From NCBI GenBank assembly GCA_034231615.1, contig CM067315.1:33602156-33666155 (forward strand): 64,000 nucleotides of DNA, given 5' to 3'. The translations under genes were made by a program, and so were the position numbers. The notes under the pieces were generated by a model, which was not told the origin of the DNA, did no database searches, and saw only the letters and a program-made list of their open reading frames with translations. Below, piece by piece: positions 32,701-40,999 of this stretch. The first letter of the stretch is position 1; the number at the start of each line of letters is the position of its first letter. The stretch comes from Meghimatium bilineatum (Eukaryota; Mollusca; Gastropoda; Stylommatophora; Philomycidae).

Positions 32701-34457
32701 GTGGCTACTGTAGTGCATAGCCGAGAGGTTAGAACATTGGTTTTACATCTGTAACCATATCAATAGTATAGTCAGTCGGCTGTACAAGAGAACTGGTTCC
32801 TGTACCTACCCACTGGTCAACACGTTGATAGCTAACCATAGTCACATATATTTGATCTTTTGTCGCTTTCGTCTCTGTTGTCATAGCCACAGTAGCCCAC
32901 ATCAAATGAGGCAAAATACGACCTGTGATGGTGCAAAAGTGGTGGTTGCCACAGTAGTCCACATCAAATGAGGCAAAATACCGACCTGTGATGGTGCAAA
33001 AGTGGTGGTTGCCACAGTAGTCCACATCAAATGAGGCAAAATATGACTTGTGATGATGCAAAAGTGGTGGTGGCTATTGTTATTAACTCCAACTGTGTGT
33101 TGTTGTGGCCTGAGATAAGAACAAAGAATAGCAACACTGTGTACCGCTGAAGATAGATGTGTCGGGCCATTGGTGCAACGAAAATGATGACACAATGCAT
33201 TTACATTCTCTGGACTACATCCTACTGGAAATCTAGTTGGATCACTGTCCTGCTACAAGAGATCCAGGAGTTTGAGAATTAGTGCTGAAGAAGAAACACT
33301 GTTACCTGTAACGCATGTCATAAGAGGAAACTAAGGAGGTTTTGGGATGGAATTGGCTGTTCTATCCCATATAGGGTAAAAGTGACCCAGAAGTCATGCT
33401 GAAGTTGGACGTGTGTGGCCAAAAGGCGCATATAACGCAGCAACGCTGTAAACAATGACACAACACATTCTGTTCTCTGGACTACATCCTGCTGATCTAC
33501 AGGAGCTTGAGAACAAATGTAGAAGAAAACAACTTTAAAATATTCTTTCACCTGTGCTATTCGATGTGATGTTGGCTCATTCTGAACTCTTCAATACATA
33601 AATGTGTTGTGTGAATGCTAGCACCCAATTTTGAACAGTTGGCCGTGGATAGCATTTGAATTGTGTAGGCAGCCAATGTGCAGTGGTGATATTGCTGTTA
33701 AATAGGCTGCTATCCACAGCTGGCCTACTTGTGATATGACTATAGACACCCACCGTTTAGTGGAACTGGTAAAACACAGAACATCTTAAATACTACCGCC
33801 TAAGACGGATGTATCAAGCTATTCGTGCGAATAAAATTATAGGCAGAACACATCTCCATTTTCTGGGATGTCCTGCAGGAAACATAGTGGGACCATTTAC
33901 CTGCTGCAAATGAGATCCAACAGGAGTTTGAGAACAAACACTGATAAAAACTAATCAGAATGTGAATAAAATATGCCTGTGCAGTGCCAGGGTCTGAAAT
34001 GGGAACCGTGAAACTTACTTGCCATGTATGTCATAAGAGATGATTATGGTACTTTTCGTGGTGAGAGTCCAAGTGATCCAAAGTCATGCTGAAGTCAGAT
34101 ATGTCAGGCAAAAGACACATATCACAACTATGTTGTACACTGTGATAACACATTCTGTTTTTCTGGCTATATAATATTAATCTGCAGGAATTTGGGAACA
34201 AATGCAGAAGAAGAAGAAATAATTGAACAGGGAGCTGTATTGTTATTTTGGTGAAGTAGCATAATAATGTTTTATTACAACACAAATAATTGAACAGTGT
34301 ATTGTTATGTGGTGAAGTAACATTATAATGACTCTGTATTTATATTTTCTGCTGTTCTAATGTAGCACATCCTTTATTTCAGACTCCAGGCAGAATATCG
34401 GAGCCACTCGGAGTTAATGTGAGCCAGCAAGAACCTGGCTCCAAGCGCTGCTGTTGA
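20652..34457 (+). CDS. Rab10: Rab10 small GTPase, six exons, complete
   Basis: Joining 20652-20778, 26396-26456, 28628-28766, 30073-30162, 31783-31884 and 34383-34457 gives 594 nt, 197 aa plus TGA; human RAB10 has 200 aa. All introns are GT..AG. Visible motifs: P-loop GDSGVGKT (residues 16-23), switch I with FISTIG (38-43), WDTAGQE (63-69), NKCD (122-125), SAK (152-154) and a C-terminal dicysteine CC for geranylgeranylation. The switch II stretch [12 protein letters not shown] and the HANEDVEKM segment fit Rab10 rather than Rab8, which has RFRTITTAYYRG. Thr73 matches the residue LRRK2 phosphorylates in human RAB10. The family acts in exocytic and basolateral membrane traffic, on vesicle membranes in the GTP form. 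The start ATG is the first in frame with the conserved N-terminus [11 protein letters not shown]. The introns carry LINEs, a Penelope-like element, SINEs and minisatellites, all apparently tolerated because splice sites are intact. Confidence 0.96.
21045..22156 (+). mobile_element. LINE-A (I/Jockey-like), young 5'-truncated copy
   Basis: A 1112-base insertion in Rab10 intron 1 with perfect 12-bp duplications AGGTAAGGATTA (21033-21044 and 22157-22168) and a 3' (GAA)n tail after GTGAACGAAAGAAG. It carries the RNase H and zinc-knuckle end of ORF2 and is nearly identical to 46987-47703. It landed in an older LINE piece (22169-22835). Confidence 0.93.
21069..22124 (+). pseudogene. LINE-A ORF2 C-terminus with intact RNase H domain
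   Basis: 351 open codons; the first ATG is simply inside the truncated ORF2. The RNase H type I catalytic set is complete: D104 in VYTDGSAQ, E144 in YDAEIQAI, D170 in FLTDARSV and D217 in [12 protein letters not shown], with H207 in IPSHCGI. A CxC..H..C zinc-knuckle-like block follows (C293, C295, H304, C309). The enzyme would remove RNA from RNA-DNA hybrids during LINE copying. Endonuclease and RT are missing because of 5' truncation, so it is not an autonomous gene. The frame is intact, a sign of recent insertion. Confidence 0.9.
22169..22835 (+). mobile_element. I-clade LINE endonuclease-region fragment
   Basis: The frame encodes [20 protein letters not shown] and [18 protein letters not shown], the GDFNA box of LINE apurinic-type endonucleases, then [15 protein letters not shown]. 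After a stop, [20 protein letters not shown] follows, typical of the spacer before RT. Decayed; the LINE-A copy 21045-22156 was inserted at its start. Confidence 0.78.
22836..23520. other. AT-rich intron sequence with one pogo-like end
   Basis: At 23038-23081 TTCGGATAATTGGAATTCGG then ATAATTGATTTCTACTGTA resembles a pogo/Tigger-type terminal repeat read inward from CAGTAGAA. No second end was found. Nothing else. Confidence 0.35.
23568..23831 (-). pseudogene. Penelope-like GIY-YIG endonuclease fragment
   Basis: Encodes [20 protein letters not shown] and [20 protein letters not shown]. The first Tyr (IYSI) and HIGET in place of YIGET are visible. The nuclease would nick target DNA for insertion. 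Degenerate. Confidence 0.8.
24204..24674 (-). pseudogene. Penelope-like RT core fragment
   Basis: 156 open codons with [18 protein letters not shown] and RRYTDDGFG. The YxDD-type box of this RT class keeps both aspartates; the usual R(Y/F)IDD has T here. Confidence 0.85.
25440..25985. other. Intronic, no recognised gene
   Basis: Contains a short direct repeat CTCACCAATGGCCCAC (two copies, 25603-25648). Otherwise AT-rich without signal. Confidence 0.4.
25990..26205 (+). mobile_element. Dispersed repeat (LINE or SINE 3' end)
   Basis: GGTCAAAGGGCATGAGCCCA then TGGACCGCTGGATAACCAAC recurs reversed at 45100-45155, where it continues from a LINE C-terminal frame. So this is probably a 3' end of LINE-D. 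Confidence 0.6.
26396..26456 (+). CDS. Rab10: Rab10 exon 2
   Basis: A 61-nt exon coding [20 protein letters not shown], switch I end to the start of the WDTAGQ motif. Acceptor TTTCAG|GTATTG, donor TCTG|GTAAGA. It follows a 5.6-kb intron containing two LINE pieces and a Penelope-like element. Confidence 0.95.
26457..27410. other. Rab10 intron 2, first part, no repeat recognised
   Basis: AT-rich, with a (CA) run at 27270-27282. No coding signal. Confidence 0.45.
27415..27960 (-). mobile_element. LINE-B (I-like) RNase H and 3' end remnant
   Basis: On - the RNase H signature [20 protein letters not shown] is readable. The 3' end CAACTGCGAATGAGAAGAAG sits at 27415-27440. Frameshifts and stops throughout. 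In Rab10 intron 2. Confidence 0.8.
27985..28105 (+). mobile_element. LINE-C 3' end with CAT tail
   Basis: AATCTGTGCTTTTGTCAGAA, AGCTAAAGGGATTATTTCAT then CATCAT, as in the copies at 8085 and 15925. Confidence 0.7.
28255..28466 (+). mobile_element. SINE-C copy (tRNA-derived), diverged
   Basis: GGTTCGAATTTTGCCGCAGG keeps a B-box core (GGTTCGAATT). The body TTTATATTGTCTAGAGAATA and AAAAAATGCTGG, then GAACAGGATATGCTACCAA and poly(T), match 59238-59447. The 5' part runs into a MITE fragment. Confidence 0.75.
28628..28766 (+). CDS. Rab10: Rab10 exon 3 (switch II)
   Basis: A 139-nt exon coding residues 64-109, [10 protein letters not shown] through LRNIDE. It carries switch II, with the Rab10-typical FHTITTSYY, and RabF motifs. 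Acceptor GTGACAG|GGACAC, donor GATGAG|GTAACC. The open frame runs on past the donor, but that extension is intronic. Confidence 0.95.
28767..29175. other. Rab10 intron 3, first part
   Basis: No gene. 29085-29130 holds a GGTTA/TTAGGG-like imperfect repeat. Nothing else recognised. Confidence 0.4.
29178..29425 (-). mobile_element. LINE-A 3' end, short 5'-truncated copy
   Basis: CTTGAAACATGTCTATATCT and GTAATTCTGTCTCC are the reverse of the LINE-A 3' end; the match runs through the zinc-knuckle region (GCTGCCTGTCCACATGTACA). In Rab10 intron 3, antisense. Confidence 0.85.
29430..29640. repeat. GAA-tailed scrap and dispersed repeat shared with 38230-38330
   Basis: AAACGCAGAAGAAGAAAAAG at 29502-29521 is a SINE-type tail on +. 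AGAGGTAGAAAAGCC and CCGAGTAGTAGGCTTCT at 29555-29610 pair with AAAGGTAGAAAAGCC and CGGAGTAGGAGACTTCT at 38270-38330. Confidence 0.55.
29642..29925 (-). mobile_element. SINE-E copy (tRNA-like head)
   Basis: On - it reads TATCACCGGGTTACAGCATG, a B-box-like GGTTCGAAACC, CCCAGCTGTAAATTGGTACC, CAAGGAAGGGAACTGGCCAC and a CTTCATCCCAG..GGCAGGTTGCTG end. The same order occurs on + at 54540-54795. Confidence 0.75.
30073..30162 (+). CDS. Rab10: Rab10 exon 4 (NKxD motif)
   Basis: A 90-nt, phase-0 exon coding [20 protein letters not shown] and ten further residues. NKCD is the guanine-specificity motif. Acceptor GTTCTCAG|CATGCA, donor GAATCT|GTAAGT. Confidence 0.95.
30500..30900 (-). mobile_element. RTE-7 LINE fragment, locally duplicated
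   Basis: Two tandem partial copies (30500-30610 and 30700-30890) of the sequence with TATCCACACTTxCCxxTAAG and CATGTTTGTTCAAGG. On - it encodes [20 protein letters not shown], an RTE C-terminal motif. Confidence 0.7.
30920..31106. repeat. 35-bp minisatellite, 5 copies
   Basis: Unit TTTCTGCACATTGTGTACAC plus ACTTGTTTATCTGAC. In Rab10 intron 4. Confidence 0.95.
31107..31780. other. Rab10 intron 4, end part
   Basis: A (TA)n run at 31696-31714; otherwise no recognised feature. Confidence 0.45.
31783..31884 (+). CDS. Rab10: Rab10 exon 5 (SAK motif)
   Basis: A 102-nt, phase-0 exon coding residues 140-173, including [14 protein letters not shown]. Acceptor TATTTCAG|ATTGCC, donor AACAAG|GTAACT. 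Confidence 0.95.
32142..32320 (-). mobile_element. GAA-tailed SINE-like element (SINE-F)
   Basis: TCTTCTTCTTCAGCGTTCAC then TCTCATATAACCACAACGAA and GTGATTTCCGCCGG recur at 48322-48390 and, diverged, at 8708 and 53065. Confidence 0.6.
32470..32595 (+). mobile_element. SINE-D copy, diverged
   Basis: CTTGTTTGCAAAGTGGATTT, then the GGGATTACTGCTTGAAGCTA region, pairs with 44825-44945, which keeps a clear B box. Confidence 0.65.
32700..32880 (+). mobile_element. SINE-G copy (tRNA-like head)
   Basis: GCATAGCCGAGAGGTTAGAA looks like an A box (TAGCCGAGAGG). The body GGCTGTACAAGAGAACTGGT and AGCTAACCATxxT is shared with 62285-62385. Confidence 0.6.
32885..33075. repeat. 62-bp minisatellite, 3 copies
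   Basis: Unit CACAGTAGTCCACATCAAAT plus GAGGCAAAATACGACCTGTG and 22 more bases. Adjacent to SINE-G. Confidence 0.93.
33090..33295 (+). mobile_element. SINE-B copy fused to a SINE-A-like 5' start
   Basis: AACAAAGAATAGCAACACTG is SINE-A 5' sequence. It jumps directly to the SINE-B body (GATGTGTCGGGCCATTGGTG, TGGACTACATCCTACTGGAA, AGATCCAGGAGTTTGAGAAT) and a GCTGAAGAAGAAA tail. Confidence 0.75.
33300..33530 (+). mobile_element. SINE-A copy, + orientation
   Basis: CTAAGGAGGTTTTGGGATGG, CACAACACATTCTGTTCTCT, then GGACTACATCCTGCTGATCT and a GTAGAAGAAAAC tail. Confidence 0.85.
33795..33955 (+). mobile_element. SINE-B copy, + orientation, decayed
   Basis: GACGGATGTATCAAGC, CATCTCCATTTTCTGGGATG and GAGATCCAACAGGAGTTTGA, then AACAAACACTGATAAA. 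Confidence 0.75.
33995..34222 (+). mobile_element. SINE-A copy, + orientation, decayed
   Basis: CCATGTATGTCATAAGAGAT, GTCATGCTGAAGTCAGATAT, then ATGCAGAAGAAGAAGAAAT tail. The last intron element before Rab10 exon 6. Confidence 0.8.
34383..34457 (+). CDS. Rab10: Rab10 exon 6, prenylated C-terminus
   Basis: Codes the hypervariable tail [20 protein letters not shown] plus KRCC, then TGA. The terminal Cys-Cys is the double geranylgeranylation site known from Rab proteins. Acceptor TTATTTCAG|ACTCCA. No canonical AATAAA lies in the first 400 bases downstream, so the 3' UTR end is not placed. Confidence 0.93.
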   Translation, partial: TPGRISEPLGVNVSQQEPGSKRCC

Positions 34458-34954
34458 TATGTGGCCATTGGATTATACTGTTCTTCTCCCTCCCCTTCTT
34501 CTCTCCCTTCTTCTCTTCGTTCTTTAGTGTTCCACTGAAACAGACTGAAAGTTTGAGATATTCATGTCCAGTTACTTTTGTTGTGTATGCTATGTCAATG
34601 TGCTGCAGATTGTTGTTGCTGACATTAGTCTTGCTGTCATCCGCCAGCAAGATAGGGCAGTCGTCACTCATTTGTTCACGATTTATATTTATTTTTTGCA
34701 TGAAGTCATAGACTGTCTACAGTTTCTTAAAACTTATTTTTAATGTCATTTTTACTTATTAATCAGCAGTGTTATTTGATAAAATGTAATCTGGCTGTAT
34801 AATTGTTAGAAATTACATAGACATTGACATTCTCATACCAGTGTTATCGGACCGGTTGTGGACTCCAATAATTATAACATACAGATTATTGATATCACTT
34901 ACATTGCAATGTACAGCAATGTTGACATACCAGTTATGGATGGCAGTGATAACA

Positions 34955-35310
34955 ACATACCAATTAGGGATGACAATATACAAGTTATAGATGTTTGTGA
35001 TGACAGCATAATAGTTAGGGATGACAACATAATAGTTAGGGATGACAACATACTAGTTATGTTTGTCATGGATGACAACATAATAGTTATGCATGTCATT
35101 GATGACAAAATACCAGCTAGGGATGACAATATACAAATTATAGATGTCAGTAATGATGGCATACAGTTATGGATGTCAGTGATGACAACATACTTTTTAT
35201 GGATGTTAGGGATGACAACATACTAGTTAGGGATGACAACATACTAGTTATGGATGTCCGTAATGACAACATACTAGTTATAGATTGTTAGGGATGACAA
35301 CATACTAGTC
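34955..35310. repeat. 21-bp minisatellite, irregular
   Basis: Unit GATGACAACATACTAGTTAGG with variants and 42-base doublets, downstream of the Rab10 stop. Confidence 0.9.
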
Positions 35311-35424
35311 ATTGACATCACTGATATACTAGCAGTGTTTAAATACCAGTTGTGGGTGCTATCAGTGCCACACTATCTATTGACATCAGCGATGACTAAC
35401 TAGGTGTGAACATAACATTGGCAA

Positions 35425-35600
35425 CTCAGCCGTGGACATCGGTGAAGACAAAACCAGTTGTGGACATCCAGCAATGGCAAACCAGTTAATGAACATCAGT
35501 GATGGCAAACCAGTTATGAACATCAGTGATGGCAAACCAGTTGGGAACATCATCTATGACAAACCAGTTGTGAAATTCCAGCAATGATTCACTAGTTACG
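35425..35600. repeat. 27-30-bp short repeat
   Basis: Units CCAGTTATGAACATCAGTGA plus TGGCAAA, about 5 imperfect copies. Confidence 0.8.
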
Positions 35601-35784
35601 TGTATAGAGAGACACACATTAACAAACCAATTTTGGACATTTGATGATTAGTCAGTTGTGGGCAGTTCAGTAATAGGGAACATGGTAACAACCACTCTAT
35701 TTTATGTAGGAACTGCAATTAATAGCTCATCTTTACTGGGATTGAATTAATTCTATATTACATTTCATACGAGCATAAATGGGC

Positions 35785-36165
35785 AGTGATGAGTGTGTCT
35801 GACTAGTGTGTCATATTGATTATCAGCAAGGCAGTGATAAGTGTCTGACCAGTGAGTGGTAGTAACCATAAGCAGGACAGTGATAAGTGTCTGACCATTG
35901 TGTCATTGATTATCAGCAGGACAGTGATAAGTGTCTGACCAGTGAGTGATAATAACCATAAGCAGGACAGTGATGGTCTGTGTAACCACCAGTGAGTGAT
36001 AGTAACCATCAGCAGGACAGTGATGGTCTGTGTAACCACCAGTGAGTGATAGTAACCATCAGCAAGACAGTGATGGTCTGTGTAACCAGTGAGTCATAGT
36101 AACCATGAGCAGGACAGTGATGAGTGTCTAATCAGTGAGTGATAATAACCATCAGCATGCACACA
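35785..36165. repeat. About 50-bp minisatellite
   Basis: Unit ACCATCAGCAGGACAGTGAT plus GGTCTGTGTAACCACCAGTG and AGTGATAGTA, with shorter variants at the left. Confidence 0.9.
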
Positions 36166-36361
36166 CTTTGTTATCCTCTAGGGGAGACTGAGCACTTTTA
36201 GGTTTGCCCAGAGTACTATGGCATCTGCTCAGAAACCAAAACTACACTGATAAACCAGCTGTAGGCATAAATGTTGAACTCTGCACCAGTGTTGTGGACA
36301 TATATGGCTCTGTTAGTGTTATCAGCTGTTGGGATTGTAAGGATATGTTATTGATATTTTT

Positions 36362-36570
36362 CTTTCTTCTTCGGCGATCATTACTCAGTCAGTTTGGGAC
36401 TTCGGATTCTATGATATAGGCTGCTGTCTGTTTTAAAGTGTCCACTGTGCCATACAGTTTCTCTTCAACACTGATTGGGGTGGGCCATGTCTTGTTTCTC
36501 AGGTCTGCATACTGGGGACATTCTTGTAGGATATGTTCTGCTGTCATATTTGCAAGGCTGTTATTGATAT
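36362..36570 (-). mobile_element. LINE-B-like 3' end
   Basis: On - it reads TAEHILQECPQYADLRNKTW, then EEKLYGTVDTLKQTAAYIIE, a stop, and a GATCGCCGAAGAAGAAAG tail. This is the C-terminal zinc-knuckle end of an I-like LINE, with a relatively intact frame. Confidence 0.82.
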
Positions 36571-36574
36571 GAGG

Positions 36575-36770
36575 TTCAGTTGGGGATATTTTATTGACAC
36601 ATGAAGTTCAGTTAAGATTATTTTTTGGTCATTTCATTGACAGTTGAGGTCCAGGACTGGTCCATCGACAGTTGAGGCTCTGCCAGAACTGTTTCGCCAA
36701 CATTTGAGGCTCTGTCAGGACTGTTCCATCGAGAGTTGAGACTCTGTCAGGATTATTATTGATGATGTTC
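36575..36770. repeat. About 32-bp weak minisatellite
   Basis: CAGTTGAGGCTCTGxCAGxA recurs about four times with 31-42-base spacing. Confidence 0.7.
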
Positions 36771-37117
36771 TGTTGGGTAGTTTATGAATTAGTTCGCAGG
36801 TTAGCTCTTCACTACCACTTCCTTTTCAGCAAAGTATTTTTCACTCCCACACCATTTTTTTGGGCATGAGTCTTGTAGGTGATTATTTTTTTAATTCATT
36901 AAAAACCAACCAACAAAGTTTAAGACTTTCAGAAGACGTTCAGATATGAATGAGCTTTCAAAAAGTTTCTCTCAAGCTTTTATAGAAAATGCTTCATTTC
37001 TATTTATTATATGCAGGATTTTGTCTAGCCACCATCCCATTTTTTTAGTGGGAATCCATCACTCACATTTGCACCAGCAGAGCTATCTATTACTTGAATT
37101 ATAGTTTAGTTCTATAT

Positions 37118-37275
37118 CTTCTTCTTCAGCGTTCATTCTCAAACTTCCGCTGGATCTCCTTGTAGCAGGATCATGGTCCTACTAGATTTCATCAGGATAC
37201 AGTCCAGGGAATGGAAATGCATTGTGTTTCCGTTTTATTTTCACCAATGGCCGAACACATCCGTCTTGGCGAGAG
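37118..37275 (-). mobile_element. SINE-B copy
   Basis: CTTCTTCAGCGTTCATTCTC, CCTACTAGATTTCATCAGGA and GGAAATGCATTGTGTTTCCG. Confidence 0.85.
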
Positions 37276-37279
37276 TTGT

Positions 37280-37930
37280 GTATCTGATTCTGTTTTATTG
37301 TCATTTTTCATTAAAAAATCTGAATCAGAGTCATTTTGGAAATTGATATCATCTGCTACGTCACCCATTTTGAATGTTTATAGAAAAAAGTAATAAAATC
37401 ATTAAATCTTGGATTATTGGCTCTAAATCCATTCATTCACTGACTGCCGTGTTGGAATGACATTTTTAATATGTGGGAAGTGCTGGACTGAATAATTATG
37501 ACTATTAATTATAATATAAATGACTGCTACGATTAAAAAAATCAGCTCAAAACGTTATATTCACAAATGATTCCAAAAAAAAAGTCAGTGGCAGTAAAAG
37601 AGATTTTCTGCTTCGATTACTTTTTATGTCAGCCGCAGCGAAAGTTGTATTAGCAGAAATTAGATTTCTTGTTCACAGAAATACAACTTTCTGATTGACT
37701 TCTATTTACAGTGTAATAGCAGTTTTTCGTTTTTGTGGGTCAGGAGTTCATGATAAGTCTTCTGTTATTAAATGTGTACGCTTTAATGTGATAAAATTAT
37801 TGATATCACAATGACATCCCAGCAACAAAGTAGAATAGAATAGTGAAACCAATATGTATTGAATGTCTGAGCTATGAACAGGTGCACATGGTGTGTCTGA
37901 CCTATGAATAGGTACAATGGGGTGTGGTGA
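37280..37930. other. No recognised gene
   Basis: AT-rich. 37625-37670 (CAGCCGCAGCGAAAGTTGTA) resembles 38025-38070, so a diffuse old repeat is likely. Confidence 0.4.
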
Positions 37931-37934
37931 AAAG

Positions 37935-38130
37935 CGGCTCTGTGCAGGATTTGGGTGAACGCAGAATCAAGCAAATTTGTTAGCCCTTCATTATTGGACT
38001 GTCTGCTTTGACAATGTTTGCCATCAGCGGCAGTGAAATTGTTATTGGTGGAAATTAGATTAGCTCTGTGCAGGATGTGACAAGTTTGGGAGAGCCCAGA
38101 ATCAAGCAAATTTGTTAGCCCTGCATTATT
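37935..38130. repeat. Direct duplication, about 120-base period
   Basis: GCTCTGTGCAGGATxTG and AGAATCAAGCAAATTTGTTA, then GCCCTxCATTATTGGA, occur at 37940-38000 and 38062-38130. Confidence 0.8.
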
Positions 38131-38134
38131 GGAG

Positions 38135-38812
38135 AGCCCCCTTGAATGGCGGGGAATGCGTAACTTGTTTCTCCACCAGGACAGGCTGGGGTGCTATGAA
38201 CACATCTGACAGGAAATGGATGTTCGGCAGGAGAATCAAAGCTCATAGCTCTAGCTCTACAACATGCGGAAAGGTAGAAAAGCCTCACAACTCCCAGAAA
38301 TATACCCTCTCGGAGTAGGAGACTTCTACTAAAGAAAATTACATGCTGCTTAGAATTGGAAGTTTTCTGAATATAAAATAAATCTAGTGAAACTTCCCCA
38401 TAGTACAAAATAATACAAAAGCACGATTGCTTGTAGTTCCCAGGTATCAAAACAAACAGAACATAGAAATTTGTATGCAGCCAATAGTTGCATCCATAAT
38501 CTTGTTATCTGCATTTCAATACAGCGCTCACCTATATTTTGCAAGAGTCCACAAAAATGTAGAAAATAATACATTAATAGTAATTGTGAGCTGCATTGTT
38601 TATTTTATGATGTCTAAGGAGTTTTAGGCCTAGGGTAACAACAGCATCTTGTAGATAGTGATTCCAAAATGTCATCTGAAGTTGGATATGACTGGCTGAA
38701 AGACACAGGCATTGCAGCAGATATATGAAACACGACGAAAAGCATGACATTTGTTTCACTAAAAGCTGCTATTGATGAGTCTGAAATGGTATTACAAGAT
38801 TTCAGCACATAT
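38135..38812. other. No recognised gene; dispersed repeat at 38230-38330
   Basis: The part 38230-38330 pairs with 29545-29610. The remainder has stops in all frames. Confidence 0.4.
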
Positions 38813-38829
38813 GATTTCAACTATAATTT

Positions 38830-39101
38830 TTTCTTCTGCATTCGTTCTCAAACTCCTGCAGATTAACAGGATGTAGTCCGGAGAACGGAATGCGATGTGT
38901 CATGGTTTACAGCATTGCTGCAATATCTGCGCCTTTCGGCCTGACACATCCGACTTCAACACTGCTTTGGGTCACTGAGCCTATATGGGATGGGACAGCC
39001 AACTCCATCCCATAACCTCCTTAGTCGTCTTCTACAACATGCGTGGAAGGTAAACAGTTGCTATTCTTTGCTCCCCTTTCGGGCCCGGCAACACACGGGA
39101 G
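38830..39101 (-). mobile_element. SINE-A, full-length copy with 12-bp duplication
   Basis: Flanked by CAACTATAATTT (38818-38829, 39102-39113). Tail TTCTTCTGCATTCG at the low end, CACACGGGAG at the other. Confidence 0.93.
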
Positions 39102-39119
39102 CAACTATAATTTGATATT

Positions 39120-39545
39120 TATTGACTTGTGTTGTATGGTTGTGAGAGTTGAACACTCACTGTGAATATAGAGAGACGGTTACAAGTCTTCAAATACAAA
39201 TGCTACAGATCAATTCTATGTACCTCCTATGGAGAATATAAGACAAATGTGTACATAAGAAATACGGTAAAATAGAAATGTATATGTGTTCACAAGAAAC
39301 ATTACTTTCAATAGTGAAATGATGAAAACTTGCATGGTTTGGACATATATGCTAATATTGTCAAAAAATGATTCTACAGGGAACAGTTGAGGGTGGAAGA
39401 AGCAGGGGGAATAAAGAAAATCATGGACAGACATGAAGAGAGGACAGGTCAGGATTTATCCTCACCAATCTGCATCGCTGAAGATATAAATTGATGAACT
39501 CTTGTGTTTTGTCCAATGTGGTATCCCATCCCTGATAGATTATGG
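39120..39545 (+). mobile_element. RTE-1 LINE 3' fragment
   Basis: Matches 12440-12870: TTGTATGGTTGTGAGAGTTG and GGAACAGTTGAGGGTGGAAG, then CCAATGTGGTATCC. Frame broken. Confidence 0.8.
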
Positions 39546-39549
39546 GCTT

Positions 39550-40245
39550 ACGTAAGGTATGATATTCACTGTTCATAGTTCTCCTGAAGGTGAGGCAATC
39601 ATTCTGGGACTGCAGGGATATGTTGTCAAATAACATTAGAAATGTAGGTAGTGGTGTCAAAAATGTGGCTGTATCCAGTGAACAACAGAAGGAGCATAAC
39701 TTGAGCATCTGTTGAAAGAGACTGGTCACCCAATGGTCTTCTGAATGACAATACAGTCAATTTAACTCAACTGGTGATGATGATGAAATAATTCCTTTAG
39801 TTATAAGTTAACAGTCGATATTAATTCTTACAATAGCAAATATAAATAACTAAATGGTCGGAAGGTGTCCGACAAAGTGGAGGGTGTCGCAGTAATGTAA
39901 AAGCATAGGTCCTCCAAAGTTGAGTAACTGATGTGACACTCAAATGCATGGTTGTGTTAAGGAGAGTTTATGGATGTATGGTTTGTTCAAGAAGGGAGGC
40001 ATTTCAGTGTGACAAAATCCCAGGATTATCACATCCTTCTAGGAGTACAGCCCATATGTTTGGGTCAACTAGTTTGTCATTCTTCTGTCAAATCTGTTGT
40101 CCCATCTGTGTAATGGCATACCTACTATTCCCAGCAACCTAGGAGTCTGCCACAACAGAAAAATGTGCATTGTTCACTGATTTGTATCTCTTCCTCATCC
40201 ATGGAGACCATGAGCTCAACTGGTAAAAACATAAATGTAGTATAG
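39550..40245. other. No recognised gene; LINE-C tail at 39755-39800
   Basis: GATGATGATGAAATAATTCC at 39775-39794 is the reversed CAT tail of LINE-C. The rest is unassigned. Confidence 0.4.
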
Positions 40246-40246
40246 G

Positions 40247-40325
40247 AGAGCTGTGGAAGCTCAGTGTTTAGTGCACTAGATCCTAGTTAGATGTTCCAAG
40301 GTTCAATTCCCAGTTGAACTTGATA
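40247..40325 (+). other. tRNA-like sequence, probable SINE head
   Basis: AAGCTCAGTG (A-box-like) and GGTTCAATTCC (B box) are 44 bases apart over a 75-base stretch. Acceptor and anticodon arms do not pair well, so it is a tRNA-derived remnant rather than a tRNA gene. Confidence 0.5.
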
Positions 40326-40327
40326 TA

Positions 40328-40503
40328 CAATAAAATCCCATTATAACAACATGGCCTGGGCCGACAAAAAAATGTATGTAATAACAGAAATTCGCTATGT
40401 ACAGTACAAACAATAAAGAATAAATATAATTAGGGATTTTGAAAAGTGTTTTTAAATAAGGAAATTTGTTCGAAAAAGGTTTCGCTGTAGAGGGATTCCA
40501 GTG
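40328..40503. mobile_element. Pogo/Tigger-like MITE with TA duplication
   Basis: Ends (CAxTxxAATCCC and GGGATTCCAGTG) are inverted and flanked by TA. The internal sequence AATAAATATAATTAGGGATT matches 58371-58541. Confidence 0.8.
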
Positions 40504-40704
40504 TATTTAAAAATTACCTAGATCAACAAGTCTAAGGAAATGGTTATCAGATCATCTGGAGAAAGTAAAGGTGGCTGGCATGATGATGACCACATCTGTT
40601 GATGTACCACTGGTCAATGAAAAACACATACCTAAAACCATGTTGCAAGCTATGTCTTTGGTATGAATAAGGTAAAACTTTACTTACTATATGAGAGCTT
40701 ACAT

Positions 40705-40900
40705 GTTGTTGTTGTTCGTCCATTCAAGTGATGATGACCATTTGTTACATCCAATTTTGAAATTCAGTGAAAAATTCAGTTATAACCTTGACTTTCATTG
40801 ATGGCTAATGAGCCCTATCTGGCCACAAATATCCTTGGACAGTTTTGACCACTTGGTGAAATGTAGATGGTTTTTGGTTAACCTGTGATTTTCTAGCTAT
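40705..40900 (+). repeat. Dispersed repeat shared with 53636-53850
   Basis: GTTCGTCCATTCAAGTGATG, ATGGCTAATGAGCCCTAT and CTTGGACAGTTTTGACCA have counterparts in the same order at 53645-53790. Family unknown. Confidence 0.75.
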
Positions 40901-40999
40901 TCTCTATTGTTGAGTTACTGAATTTCTCCTCTTTACACAAGATTCTGCGCCATTTAACACTGCATGTGGAACAACGAAAGGGACAGCCTTTCAAGCTAC

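Noticed and set aside
20652..34457. Rab8 or Rab13 instead of Rab10
   Set aside because: Switch [14 protein letters not shown] and the CC end fit Rab10; Rab8 has RFRTITTAYYRG and a CaaX-type end.
40247..40325. tRNA gene
   Set aside because: A and B boxes are present but the acceptor and anticodon stems do not pair; more likely a SINE head.
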